The notes beneath the pieces were generated by a model. It did not search any database and was not told the origin of the DNA. It was given only the letters and a program-made list of their open reading frames with translations. DNA of 7,092 bases from Lentisphaeria bacterium UBA1829. GTDB lineage: Bacteria > Verrucomicrobiota > Lentisphaeria > Victivallales > UBA1829. This document shows, piece after piece, positions 1 through 6,960 of the stretch (its first letter is position 1; each line of letters starts with the position of its first letter). The position numbers were made by a program, and so were the translations under genes. Where the stretch lies: the NCBI GenBank assembly GCA_002338895.1, contig DDJH01000161.1, forward strand, positions 7,416 to 14,507. Direction: 5' to 3'.

Positions 1-1
1 G

Positions 2-850
2 CTCTTCCGGAAGATGAATCTTCCCGCTCCGCGGACGTTTATCACACCGGGGGGATGGGGGCTGTATCCTTCTGTGGAGCAGGTCTCCCGCGTTTACGGC
101 AAGCAGTTCGGCTATACGGCCGGCGATGTGTTCAATCCGAACTGGAGTTCGACATACAGCGGGCGTCCTTTCCACCGTTTCAGCATGTCGCCGTACTGGA
201 ACTCCCTGGAGAATCTGGATGTGGAAAAGGAGAAAAAGGCGTTTGCCGATCTGCTGGCAAAGAATACCGTCATTCCCGTCATCAGTCACATGTGGCTCCA
301 TAATCTGAACAACGATTTCGACAAGCTGCTGCAGCGGTACGATGAATTTCTCGCTTGGGTCAAGGAGGAGAAGATCCCGGTCCGGAACATGGCGGAGTGG
401 GCGGATGTCCTGTACGACGGGAAAAGCGATCCGGCCTGGAACATTTTCCCCTCCCTCGCGTGCGACCGCAACAAGGACGGCCGTCCGGACGGCTACGACG
501 TCATCGGCAAAGATACCACACTGAAAAACGGGGAACAGAGCGGAAAAGGATCCCTCTTCTACATCAGTTCCCTGACCGGATTCACTCCGGGAAAAAACAC
601 GTTCTCCCTGGAAGGAAAGACGCTCAACGGGAAGAAGGCGAAATTTGTCCTCGTGTTTCATTTCTGCGACGAAAATTCAAAGAAGGCGCGGAAGGATGTT
701 GTAATTTCCATTCCGTTCCAGTCCGGAGAGTTCCAGAAGTATGAGTGGAGCGTGGAGGTGCCCGCCTGGGTGGTCGGATCCCATGTCTCCTGCCTGATCG
801 ACGGGGAAGGGGCGGTCCGGAATCTTTCGCTTCGAGTCAAACCGGAGTGA
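2..850 (+). CDS. Polysaccharide deacetylase-like protein with C-terminal beta-sandwich, 5' truncated
   Basis: This is the C-terminal part of a probable NodB-fold carbohydrate deacetylase, which would remove N- or O-acetyl groups from a polysaccharide. The frame is open to the window edge, and the first in-frame ATG (base 14) has no Shine-Dalgarno sequence, so the gene begins upstream. Counting from that ATG, PRTFITPGGWG (residues 6-16) resembles NodB motif 3, and VISHMWLHN (89-97, His at bases 299-301) resembles the motif 5 Leu-His that carries the catalytic base. The helix that follows, ending in IPVRNMAEWADVL (121-133), is the usual end of such domains. Residues about 140-278 look like a separate beta-sandwich, possibly carbohydrate-binding. 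It opens with DRNKDGRPDG (151-160), a Dx[N]xDGxPDG calcium-loop-like motif. The metal-binding Asp/His-His motifs would lie upstream and cannot be checked. The deacetylase call rests on motif resemblance and fold order and is moderate. The appended domain is an inference. Confidence 0.62.
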   Translation, partial: LFRKMNLPAPRTFITPGGWGLYPSVEQVSRVYGKQFGYTAGDVFNPNWSSTYSGRPFHRFSMSPYWNSLENLDVEKEKKAFADLLAKNTVIPVISHMWLHNLNNDFDKLLQRYDEFLAWVKEEKIPVRNMAEWADVLYDGKSDPAWNIFPSLACDRNKDGRPDGYDVIGKDTTLKNGEQSGKGSLFYISSLTGFTPGKNTFSLEGKTLNGKKAKFVLVFHFCDENSKKARKDVVISIPFQSGEFQKYEWSVEVPAWVVGSHVSCLIDGEGAVRNLSLRVKPE

Positions 851-864
851 GGCGCAGGAACGCG

Positions 865-904
865 GTCGTCCCGAAAGAGGGGGCGGGACGGCGGTGCCTC
901 TTTC
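865..904 (+). other. Overlapping inverted repeats between genes (alternative hairpins or pseudoknot)
   Basis: Two perfect inverted repeats interlock in the 91-base gap. CGTCCCG (867-873) pairs with CGGGACG (884-890) and extends outward by a G-U and a G-C pair (865-866 with 891-892), leaving a 10-base loop. GAAAGAGG (873-880) pairs with CCTCTTTC (897-904). The arms alternate, so the stems are either mutually exclusive or coexist as an H-type pseudoknot. No clean T-tract follows either stem, so a standard intrinsic terminator is not supported. The structure lies 15 bases after the upstream stop codon and ends 37 bases before the pseudopilin ATG. It could separate the two transcripts, stabilise an mRNA end or affect the downstream gene. 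The pairing is seen; the function is unknown. Confidence 0.4.
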
Positions 905-930
905 ATGGTTCCGTTACAACTTTTCAATGC

Positions 931-935
931 AGGAG
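931..935 (+). promoter_or_regulatory. Shine-Dalgarno for the pseudopilin
   Basis: AGGAG lies 6 bases before the ATG at 942. It favours this start over the in-frame GTG at 894 and ATG at 927, neither of which has a comparable site. The resulting 12-residue basic leader also fits a pseudopilin. Confidence 0.8.
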
Positions 936-941
936 TTTCTT

Positions 942-1703
942 ATGAAACAGATTTCTGTGTCAGAAAGGAAAAGAAAATTTTCTCTGATCGAACTTCTGGT
1001 CGCCATTGCGGTGATTGCGATTCTTGCCGCGCTTCTTCTGCCCGCCTTGAACAAGGCAAGGGTCGCCGGACAATCCACGCTCTGCCTTTCCAATTTGAAG
1101 CAGCTGGGAATCGGCGCGATGCAGTATGTGGCGGATATGGGGTATTATCCCGGAGGATTGTGGGCGAAGGAGAGCGGACCGTACGTCAATCCGAATCTGG
1201 ATACCAGCAGAGGAAACAGCACGGTGGCATTCTGGGGGAAGGTGTTTCTCTGTCCGTCGCCGACTGCGCTCCGGTTTATGAACGGCGGGAGCGCGGTGCA
1301 GACCAACTATCTGATCTCCGGAGAGTGGGGCGGCGGAAGCGATATTTTCTTCGGCTGGTCGGATCCCGACTATGCGCCGATCCATCATGTCAAGGACGGA
1401 TCGTTCAGGATGCCGTCGATGCGGGTTCTGTTTTCTGAAAACTGCGGACAGAATACCGGAAACTGGCCGACCAACTTCGAAAGCTCGCTGATCAACGGAT
1501 GCCGTCTCGGCGTGCTGCACAACATGAATGCCAATACGGTGATGGCGGACGGGCACGCCCAGGTGTTTCTGATCCCGCAGTCCCGGATGAAGACCGTTAC
1601 CAATATTCTGGGGGTCAGTGCCTGGATTCCGCAGACCATGTATCCCCGCCAGAGTCTCTTTAAACTTCAGAAAGAACCCGGGTCCTATGGCGACGAATCG
1701 TGA
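942..1703 (+). CDS. Pseudopilin-like protein with prepilin N-terminus and H-X9-DG motif
   Basis: This 253-residue protein belongs to the prepilin-type N-terminal cleavage/methylation family. A short basic leader (residues 1-12, ending SERKRK) precedes FSLIELLVAIAVIAILAALL, with the conserved Glu at position +5 (E17) and a hydrophobic helix to about residue 33. A prepilin peptidase would be expected to cut between K12 and F13, but the usual -1 Gly is Lys here. The globular part begins with CLSNLKQLGIGAMQY (48-62), typical of this group. H193-N-M-N-A-N-T-V-M-A-D203-G204 is an exact H-X9-DG motif, the C-terminal signature of pseudopilin-like proteins abundant in Planctomycetes and Lentisphaerota. 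The family is expected to sit in the inner membrane and periplasm, associated with a type II secretion or pilus-like machine, but what these orphan members do is not established. No secretion-machinery gene is nearby; the next gene encodes a secreted esterase 44 bases downstream. Family assignment is firm; a role in enzyme export is inference. Confidence 0.93.
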   Translation: MKQISVSERKRKFSLIELLVAIAVIAILAALLLPALNKARVAGQSTLCLSNLKQLGIGAMQYVADMGYYPGGLWAKESGPYVNPNLDTSRGNSTVAFWGKVFLCPSPTALRFMNGGSAVQTNYLISGEWGGGSDIFFGWSDPDYAPIHHVKDGSFRMPSMRVLFSENCGQNTGNWPTNFESSLINGCRLGVLHNMNANTVMADGHAQVFLIPQSRMKTVTNILGVSAWIPQTMYPRQSLFKLQKEPGSYGDES

Positions 1704-1734
1704 GACCAAAGGAATCCGGATCAATCATACAAAA

Positions 1735-1739
1735 AAGGA
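1735..1739 (+). promoter_or_regulatory. Shine-Dalgarno for the acetylxylan-esterase-like gene
   Basis: AAGGA lies 8 bases before the ATG at 1748. It favours this start over the in-frame ATG at 1739, which overlaps the site itself, and over the GTG at 1700, which overlaps the preceding stop codon. Confidence 0.7.
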
Positions 1740-1747
1740 TGGTTTCC

Positions 1748-3010
1748 ATGAATAAAAAACTTCTTTTCAGCTGTTTCTCTGCGGCGTTTCTGCTGTCCGG
1801 AATCTGCCTTGCCGAGAATCTGACCTTCACCGGAACGACCGACAAGAATCCTCTGCTCTACAAGGCGGGCGAGGAGATGCGCTTCACGGTCACTCTGGTC
1901 GATCGCGACAAAAACAACGCACCGGTTCCCGGCCGCCGTCTGAAATGGGTCCGCCGCGGCGATGACGGAAAAACCGAAAGCGGAGAAGCCCTTTCCGATC
2001 AGCCTCTGGTGGTCCGCACCTCCATCGGCAAGCCGGGATTTGTCCGTCTGACCGTGAATGTCCTCGACGGAGCCGGCAAGGTCGTCAAAGGCGCAAAGCA
2101 CTCGTTCGACGGCGGAGCCGGAGCCGATGTCGCAAAAATTCCCGCCTGGCCCAAACCTGCCGATTTCGACGCATTCTGGGACGCCGAGGTCAAACGTCTC
2201 CTCGCTCAGCCCTATCAGGTGAAGCTGACTCCGGTGGAGTGGCGCGACAAGCGGATCGCCGTATACAAATTTGAAATCACCACCTATCCCGGCGAACGGC
2301 CGGCAACCGGACTGATCGGCTATCCGGTCAACGCGAAGCCGAAATCCCTCTCGCTGATCGTCAGCACGATCGGCTACGGATTCGGACGGTACTGGGTGAC
2401 CAACAGCCGGATCCTCGAGGGAAACATCTGGATGACACTCGCCCGTCAGGGCGAAGACCCGATCCGCGAACCGGAATATTATGAGAAGCTCAAGAAAAAC
2501 GAAATGAAAAACTTCTGCTTCCGTCATAACAACGACAAACGGAAAAATGACTTCTATCAGATGATTATCCGGAATCTGCGGGCCGTTCAGTATGCAAAAA
2601 GCCGTCCGGAATGGAACGGGAAAAGCCTTCTTGTGACCGGCGGTTCGATGGGAGGATTCCAGGCGGTGGCCCTGGCCGCCCTGGATCCGGATGTGACGCG
2701 CTGTCAGGCGACAATTCCGTGGGTTGCGGATCTCGCGGGCGAGTCAAAATTCAAGCGGATGGGCGGATGGCGTCCCGCTTTCACGGAGACGCTCGGATAT
2801 TTCGACACCGCCAATTTGGCAACCCGGGTGAAATGTCCGGTGAGCATGGAAATCGGCCTCGGGGATTATATCTGCCCGCCTTCCGGACAGATGATCCTCT
2901 TCCGGAATCTGAAGGGGCCGAAGACCATGAAGGTGAATCAGAATTTTGGTCATGGAGCTCCGTATGGAGTGAATACGGCGGCTTATGAGTTCAAAGAGGA
3001 AATCCGGTGA
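1748..3010 (+). CDS. Secreted acetylxylan-esterase-like (AXE1/CE7-type) alpha/beta hydrolase
   Basis: This 420-residue protein should hydrolyse ester-linked acetyl groups on xylan or another acetylated glycan or oligosaccharide. It starts with a signal peptide (MNKKLLF, then a hydrophobic stretch, probable cleavage after CLA at residue 22). SGIC does not fit a lipobox, so a soluble periplasmic or extracellular protein is likelier than a lipoprotein. Residues about 25-120 form a beta-rich, Ig-like domain. PKPADFDAFWDAEV (136-148) is the typical opening of the AXE1 catalytic domain, followed by PATGLIGYPVNAKPKSL (185-201) and IGYGFGRYW (208-216). The nucleophile elbow is GGSMGG (298-303, Ser300). 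The acid is Asp373 in GLGDYICPPSGQM, and the base is His402 in NFGHGAPYG. The triad is complete and the length is full. The gene lies 44 bases after the pseudopilin and 20 bases before the next start, so it is probably in an operon. Family is firm; the true substrate is not readable. A cephalosporin-C-deacetylase-type annotation would describe the same family. Confidence 0.9.
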   Translation: MNKKLLFSCFSAAFLLSGICLAENLTFTGTTDKNPLLYKAGEEMRFTVTLVDRDKNNAPVPGRRLKWVRRGDDGKTESGEALSDQPLVVRTSIGKPGFVRLTVNVLDGAGKVVKGAKHSFDGGAGADVAKIPAWPKPADFDAFWDAEVKRLLAQPYQVKLTPVEWRDKRIAVYKFEITTYPGERPATGLIGYPVNAKPKSLSLIVSTIGYGFGRYWVTNSRILEGNIWMTLARQGEDPIREPEYYEKLKKNEMKNFCFRHNNDKRKNDFYQMIIRNLRAVQYAKSRPEWNGKSLLVTGGSMGGFQAVALAALDPDVTRCQATIPWVADLAGESKFKRMGGWRPAFTETLGYFDTANLATRVKCPVSMEIGLGDYICPPSGQMILFRNLKGPKTMKVNQNFGHGAPYGVNTAAYEFKEEIR

Positions 3011-3014
3011 GAAT

Positions 3015-3020
3015 GAGGAG
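3015..3020 (+). promoter_or_regulatory. Shine-Dalgarno for the 1309-residue protein
   Basis: GAGGAG lies 10 bases before the ATG at 3031. That start gives a clean signal peptide (MKK, then a hydrophobic core). An in-frame ATG at 3013 would have GAGGAA (2996-3001) 11 bases ahead of it, but it adds six mostly polar or charged residues before the signal, so 3031 is preferred, not proven. Confidence 0.65.
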
Positions 3021-3030
3021 TGAAAATCGA

Positions 3031-6000
3031 ATGAAGAAATGTCTGACTCAAATTGCCGCTGTCGCGGGCATGGTGCTGTCTCTGACGCTCCAGGCCGGGA
3101 CGGATGTCGTGCTTCAGAACCGGAAGGTCGTGCTGGATGCCGGAGGAAAGGCGGAGATCAAGGCCGCATGCACAATGGAGGCGATTCCGTCTCATCTCCT
3201 GCAGGCGGAGTGCGACAGCCGGGATTCCCTTTCGTCGGAACTGGTGCTGACGACCGTTTCCGGAAAAACTTTCCGCTGTCCGCTGGACCTTCCCGCCAAG
3301 CCGGTTGCGCGTCGTCTGATTCTGCAGCTGGGACGCGATTTCCAGTGGAAGGGACAGGAACGGCTGAAAAATCTCTCGTGGACATTCAAGGGAAAACCGG
3401 GTGCGCAGTTCCTCTGCCAGTCCCTGCGGATTGCTCCGTTCTCCAAGCTGAACGGAGACGTGAACTATGCGGTCGTCGCCCCCGGGAAAAAACGGCCGGA
3501 GGGTGCAGAAAACGCCGTCAAAGTCTTTTTCGAACTTGAAAACAGCGATCTTCTCCGGGAAGTGATGTTCCGCGACTATCAGAAACGGAATATCTTCCTG
3601 CCGATCTATCGGGATTATCAGGGTTTCCGGGATGATCTGCTGGAACGGGCGGAAGGGTTCGTCCGGTCCGTCTCCTCTCCGACCGAGGCGGATGTGATCG
3701 TCTACGCCCGCAACATTCCGGGCGGCGATCCGCGCATCCCCGAGGCGGTTCGTCAGGGAAAACGGCTGATCGTCTATGGAAATCCGCCGGATCCGGCGGT
3801 CCGCGCGCTGGTGCCGCTGTCCCTAAGTCTGCTGGATGACAAAACGACGGCGCCGCGTCTGAATCCGGTCGCCGCACGCGATCCGCGTTTCCCCGACGCG
3901 TTCCGAAACGGGGCGACCGCCGGAAATCATTACAAGGTCGGCCCGGTCGCTCCGGGAAGCCGGATTCTCCTTTCCGGAATGCCGGGCTCCGTTCCGCTGA
4001 TCGCGGAAAAGGGCGCGGTGGTCCAGTGTGTGAACGGAATCGGCGGAAGCCTGATCGACAACGGTCCGTTCCGCGATCTGACTTTGCTGCGTCTGATTCT
4101 CGGGCCGGATGAAAAACGGCAGACCGCGCTTTCCCGTTACAAGAAAACTCTCGAAGAGCAGGAGGCCGCCCGGCGGAAGGGAATCCTTCAGCGAGCCGGA
4201 GTCTCCTCCGACTGGCATGTCGGCGTTTCCGACCACAACTTCGGCCGTTTCGGATGGAGCATCCGGGAGGGGTTGCAGAGCGGAACGCTGGAGACCAATC
4301 TGACCTGTTCGCTCGGCGCACAGTTTTTCGGATTTGCCACCGGCGGCCCGGCCGAGATCCCGCTGAACAGCTGGAAAGTGACAAAGACGACCGGGGAGGT
4401 TCAGCTTCCCGCCGGTGCGGAACAGGCGATCAATCCGCTGACCCGCTGGTTCGGAGCGGGAACGGCCCGTTTTGAGATGGATGTCGAACTGCAGCCGGAA
4501 TGGAAGGGAAAACCGGTCTTTTTCGTGGTCCGCGAGGGTATTGATGATACCGACACATTCTTCGTCAACGGCAAAGAGGTCGGCCGGACCGACGAGAAAA
4601 CTCCGAACTACTGGGAGGCTCCCCGCAATTACCGGATTCCTGAAAATGTGCTGAAATTCGGAGAGAAGAACCGTCTGGTTGTCGAGGTCCGGAATCTCCG
4701 CGGCGAAGCCGGATTCGGAACGCTTCCGCTCCTCCAGATCGGCAGCGCCGAACTCCAGGAGCCCGATGAACTGCGGGTGACCGACATCAACTATTTCTCC
4801 AAGGAATACACCATCGGAAAAGGCAACAACCTTCGGAAGCTGCGTCTTTCCCTGGGCACTCCGTTTGTCCGCTGGACCTTCCCCGGCCGCCGCTCCGTCG
4901 AGCTGAATTCGGACGGAAATTCGCTCCGCTACGGCGCCATTCCGCAGAAAAACGGAATCAAGATCATCGATTTCCGGAAGCAGAGCTATGAGAGCGGACG
5001 CGATGGCGCGTGGAGCGCTCCGTGGATGCTTCTTTTCTCCGGATCGTCGACTCCTTCCGCGCCTCTGCTGGTCGTGTTTGAACATCCTGTGGCGAAGATC
5101 ACCGGACGCGGAGGAAACGCGGGCGTTTCCGCTCTTCAGATCACAGCAAAGAACTCTCTGGACCGCATTTCCGCCGGATATCTGTTCGGCGCGAAGAAGG
5201 TGGCGACGAATGGATGGGAAAAGAAACTTCCGTCAGAAATCGTCGCGCAGGCGGAGCGTCTTCTGCAGCCGGCGCTGAACTTCCCGGTCGGATGCGACGA
5301 GGTGTTCCGGATCGATCCGCAAAGCGGACGGGTGACCGTTCGGAACGTCTTCCGCTACGATCCCGTTGAAAGTGACTGGAAAGTCCGGATGACGCCCTGG
5401 GCCGCCCTTCCGCCGATGGTCGGATTCGCCCTGCGGGAGAAGCTGACCGTTTCGTGCGGAGAGTCGCTTGCCGATACGGGAATCCGCGCCAATCACGGAC
5501 CGGTTTTCGGCGTGAACGGGAAAAACTGGATCGAATGGACCTTCGAAGCGCCGGACCGGGGCGATCTCCATCTTCCCGCGGTTGTGGGAAGTTCGGATCT
5601 GGTCTATGTGAACGATTGTTTCCGCAAGGCGGTGAAACGGACGGTCGGCGCGAACTTCTGGACCTCGTTCAACGGGGAGAAGCCGATGGGCCCGAACGAA
5701 CAGCCGTGGTTCCGCAACATCTGCCTGTTCCGCTGGCTCTCGGGACTGGGAAATGCGCTGAATTGCGCACACATGCTGGACGAGGGGAACCGGAACGAAC
5801 TGATGACAAGACTGGACAAGGTCGCGGCCCGTCCGTTTGATCTCTGGCAGTACAAACTGGCGGCCGATTTCCGGGAGGAGCCGTTCAGCGGAATCCGGTA
5901 TCAGGTGCTGATCAAGTCCATCCGGACGCTCGGAACCGCGTTTGCTCCGGGATATGGCACGTCGACGATGTCCGGCGACTGCAACGAGGCTGTGACGTCG

Positions 6001-6960
6001 ATGCTCTGGGTCATGGAACAGCTCGGGAACCGGTTCGGACGTCCGGATCTGGTCCGGGCGAACTGGGATTCGATCCGCCGGGGAGCGTCGTTCTCGCTGG
6101 TGATGGACGATTATGCGTCGCTGTCCGGCTCGCTCTCCGACGACGGGGTCGGCGCATGGATCGATATGCTCAACTGCGAGTATTCCGGCATGATCTTCTT
6201 CTCCCGTCTCGGGCGCATCGCCGGCGACCGCGAGGCCGAGGCGCAGGGACTCTACCGGGCCGCCCGGAAAGCTCTCCCGACGCTCTGCCGCTTCCGCTTC
6301 GGGTCCTATCTGGAGTCCCTGGATCCCGCAACGCCGAAAAATCCCTATATCTGCGGATTCTCGGAGTACGGTGCCGCGATCTCGGTCTTCAAGAATGACT
6401 GGAACTTCTACTCCGCGCACGACATGTGGGATTTCTCGCAGGGCATGCCCGGTCCGCTGATCCGTCTTTACCAGACCTGGATCCCCGACGACACCGACCG
6501 CTATCTTTCCGGCGAACCCTTCCGTGAACTCGTCAAGGACGGCAAACTCAATCTGCGCCACACCTATCTCAAACCCTTCGCCTACTTCCACAAGGGGAAA
6601 CTCCCGCTGACGGAGTGGGGAAATGAGATGAAGAAACGGGAAAACAACGTCAAAATCTACGACTGGCCCGGAATGGGTCTCGGCGCAGAGTACGGTGCAA
6701 TCCTCTGGAGAAACGACGGACGGATCGCTCTGACCCGTAGCCGGAATCTGAACATCGGAAAAGCCGTCTATGATCCCGCTACGGCCCGTCTGAGCGTGGA
6801 ATGCGAGGCGCTCGAACGTCCGGAACTGACGATCGCGTCGGAAAAAGCGCCTGTCCGTCTGCTGGTCAACGGCAGGGAGGTCAAGACTTCCCGGAAGGGT
6901 GTCGAAACCGTCGTTCCCCTTTCCAGCGGGAAAAACCGGATCGAGGTCTCCTTCCGATGA
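3031..6960 (+). CDS. Large secreted multidomain protein, putative carbohydrate-active enzyme of unknown family
   Basis: I do not recognise the full-length family of this 1309-residue protein. It has a Sec signal peptide (residues 1-22, cleavage after TLQA). Residues about 23-137 are a beta-rich domain. Residues about 188-360 look Rossmann-like: TEADVIVYARNIP, then EAVRQGKRLIVYG (238-250), then NGIGGSLIDNGPF (335-347), recalling catalytically inactive class I glutamine-amidotransferase or ThuA-like domains of glycan enzymes. Residues about 470-572 match the galactose-binding jelly roll of GH2 and SASA proteins (WKGKPVFFVVREGIDDTDTF, FVNGKEVG, YWEAPRNYRIP). Residues about 580-800 look like a large beta-sandwich. 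Residues about 893-1170 are mainly helical and suggest an alpha/alpha toroid, with acidic candidates in MSGDCNEAVTSM (980-991) and LSDDGVGAWIDMLNCEYSGM (1035-1054). Residues about 1205-1309 form a C-terminal beta domain ending VNGREV...GKNRIEVSFR. A glycosidase or lyase outside the cytoplasm is the best inference; catalytic residues are not established. It overlaps the next gene by 4 bases. No frameshift or internal stop is seen. Confidence 0.85.
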   Translation: MKKCLTQIAAVAGMVLSLTLQAGTDVVLQNRKVVLDAGGKAEIKAACTMEAIPSHLLQAECDSRDSLSSELVLTTVSGKTFRCPLDLPAKPVARRLILQLGRDFQWKGQERLKNLSWTFKGKPGAQFLCQSLRIAPFSKLNGDVNYAVVAPGKKRPEGAENAVKVFFELENSDLLREVMFRDYQKRNIFLPIYRDYQGFRDDLLERAEGFVRSVSSPTEADVIVYARNIPGGDPRIPEAVRQGKRLIVYGNPPDPAVRALVPLSLSLLDDKTTAPRLNPVAARDPRFPDAFRNGATAGNHYKVGPVAPGSRILLSGMPGSVPLIAEKGAVVQCVNGIGGSLIDNGPFRDLTLLRLILGPDEKRQTALSRYKKTLEEQEAARRKGILQRAGVSSDWHVGVSDHNFGRFGWSIREGLQSGTLETNLTCSLGAQFFGFATGGPAEIPLNSWKVTKTTGEVQLPAGAEQAINPLTRWFGAGTARFEMDVELQPEWKGKPVFFVVREGIDDTDTFFVNGKEVGRTDEKTPNYWEAPRNYRIPENVLKFGEKNRLVVEVRNLRGEAGFGTLPLLQIGSAELQEPDELRVTDINYFSKEYTIGKGNNLRKLRLSLGTPFVRWTFPGRRSVELNSDGNSLRYGAIPQKNGIKIIDFRKQSYESGRDGAWSAPWMLLFSGSSTPSAPLLVVFEHPVAKITGRGGNAGVSALQITAKNSLDRISAGYLFGAKKVATNGWEKKLPSEIVAQAERLLQPALNFPVGCDEVFRIDPQSGRVTVRNVFRYDPVESDWKVRMTPWAALPPMVGFALREKLTVSCGESLADTGIRANHGPVFGVNGKNWIEWTFEAPDRGDLHLPAVVGSSDLVYVNDCFRKAVKRTVGANFWTSFNGEKPMGPNEQPWFRNICLFRWLSGLGNALNCAHMLDEGNRNELMTRLDKVAARPFDLWQYKLAADFREEPFSGIRYQVLIKSIRTLGTAFAPGYGTSTMSGDCNEAVTSMLWVMEQLGNRFGRPDLVRANWDSIRRGASFSLVMDDYASLSGSLSDDGVGAWIDMLNCEYSGMIFFSRLGRIAGDREAEAQGLYRAARKALPTLCRFRFGSYLESLDPATPKNPYICGFSEYGAAISVFKNDWNFYSAHDMWDFSQGMPGPLIRLYQTWIPDDTDRYLSGEPFRELVKDGKLNLRHTYLKPFAYFHKGKLPLTEWGNEMKKRENNVKIYDWPGMGLGAEYGAILWRNDGRIALTRSRNLNIGKAVYDPATARLSVECEALERPELTIASEKAPVRLLVNGREVKTSRKGVETVVPLSSGKNRIEVSFR

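Noticed and set aside
865..904. Intrinsic terminator after the deacetylase gene
   Set aside because: The GC-rich stem is real, but it is not followed by a T-run. The nearest is TTT at 901-903, which is part of the competing stem.
905..941. Sigma-70 promoter ahead of the pseudopilin
   Set aside because: TACAAC at 915-920 is a weak -10 match and no -35-like element lies at a suitable distance.
894..941. Longer pseudopilin starting at GTG 894 or ATG 927
   Set aside because: Neither has a ribosome site, and both would lengthen the leader beyond the short basic form that fits the AGGAG-led ATG at 942.
905..1438. Overlapping 177-codon frame within the pseudopilin gene
   Set aside because: It is a +2 shadow frame with arginine- and cysteine-rich composition and no motif or ribosome site.
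1748..1810. Lipoprotein signal on the esterase
   Set aside because: The Cys at residue 20 is preceded by Ile (SGIC), which does not fit the lipobox; an ordinary signal peptide ending CLA is likelier.
960..2527. Antisense open frames opposite the pseudopilin (960-1724) and the esterase (1721-2527)
   Set aside because: Both are in the codon-aligned antisense register and lack plausible protein features. They are by-products of codon bias.
3823..5085. Second long antisense open frame (420 codons) in the same gene
   Set aside because: Same codon-aligned register and same explanation; no start signal or family motif was seen.
5233..6591. Long antisense open frame (452 codons) opposite the large gene
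   Set aside because: It is in the register where antisense stops need TTA, CTA or TCA sense codons, which this gene rarely uses. Its translation shows no coherent domain or signal, while the sense strand has a ribosome site, signal peptide and recognisable domains.
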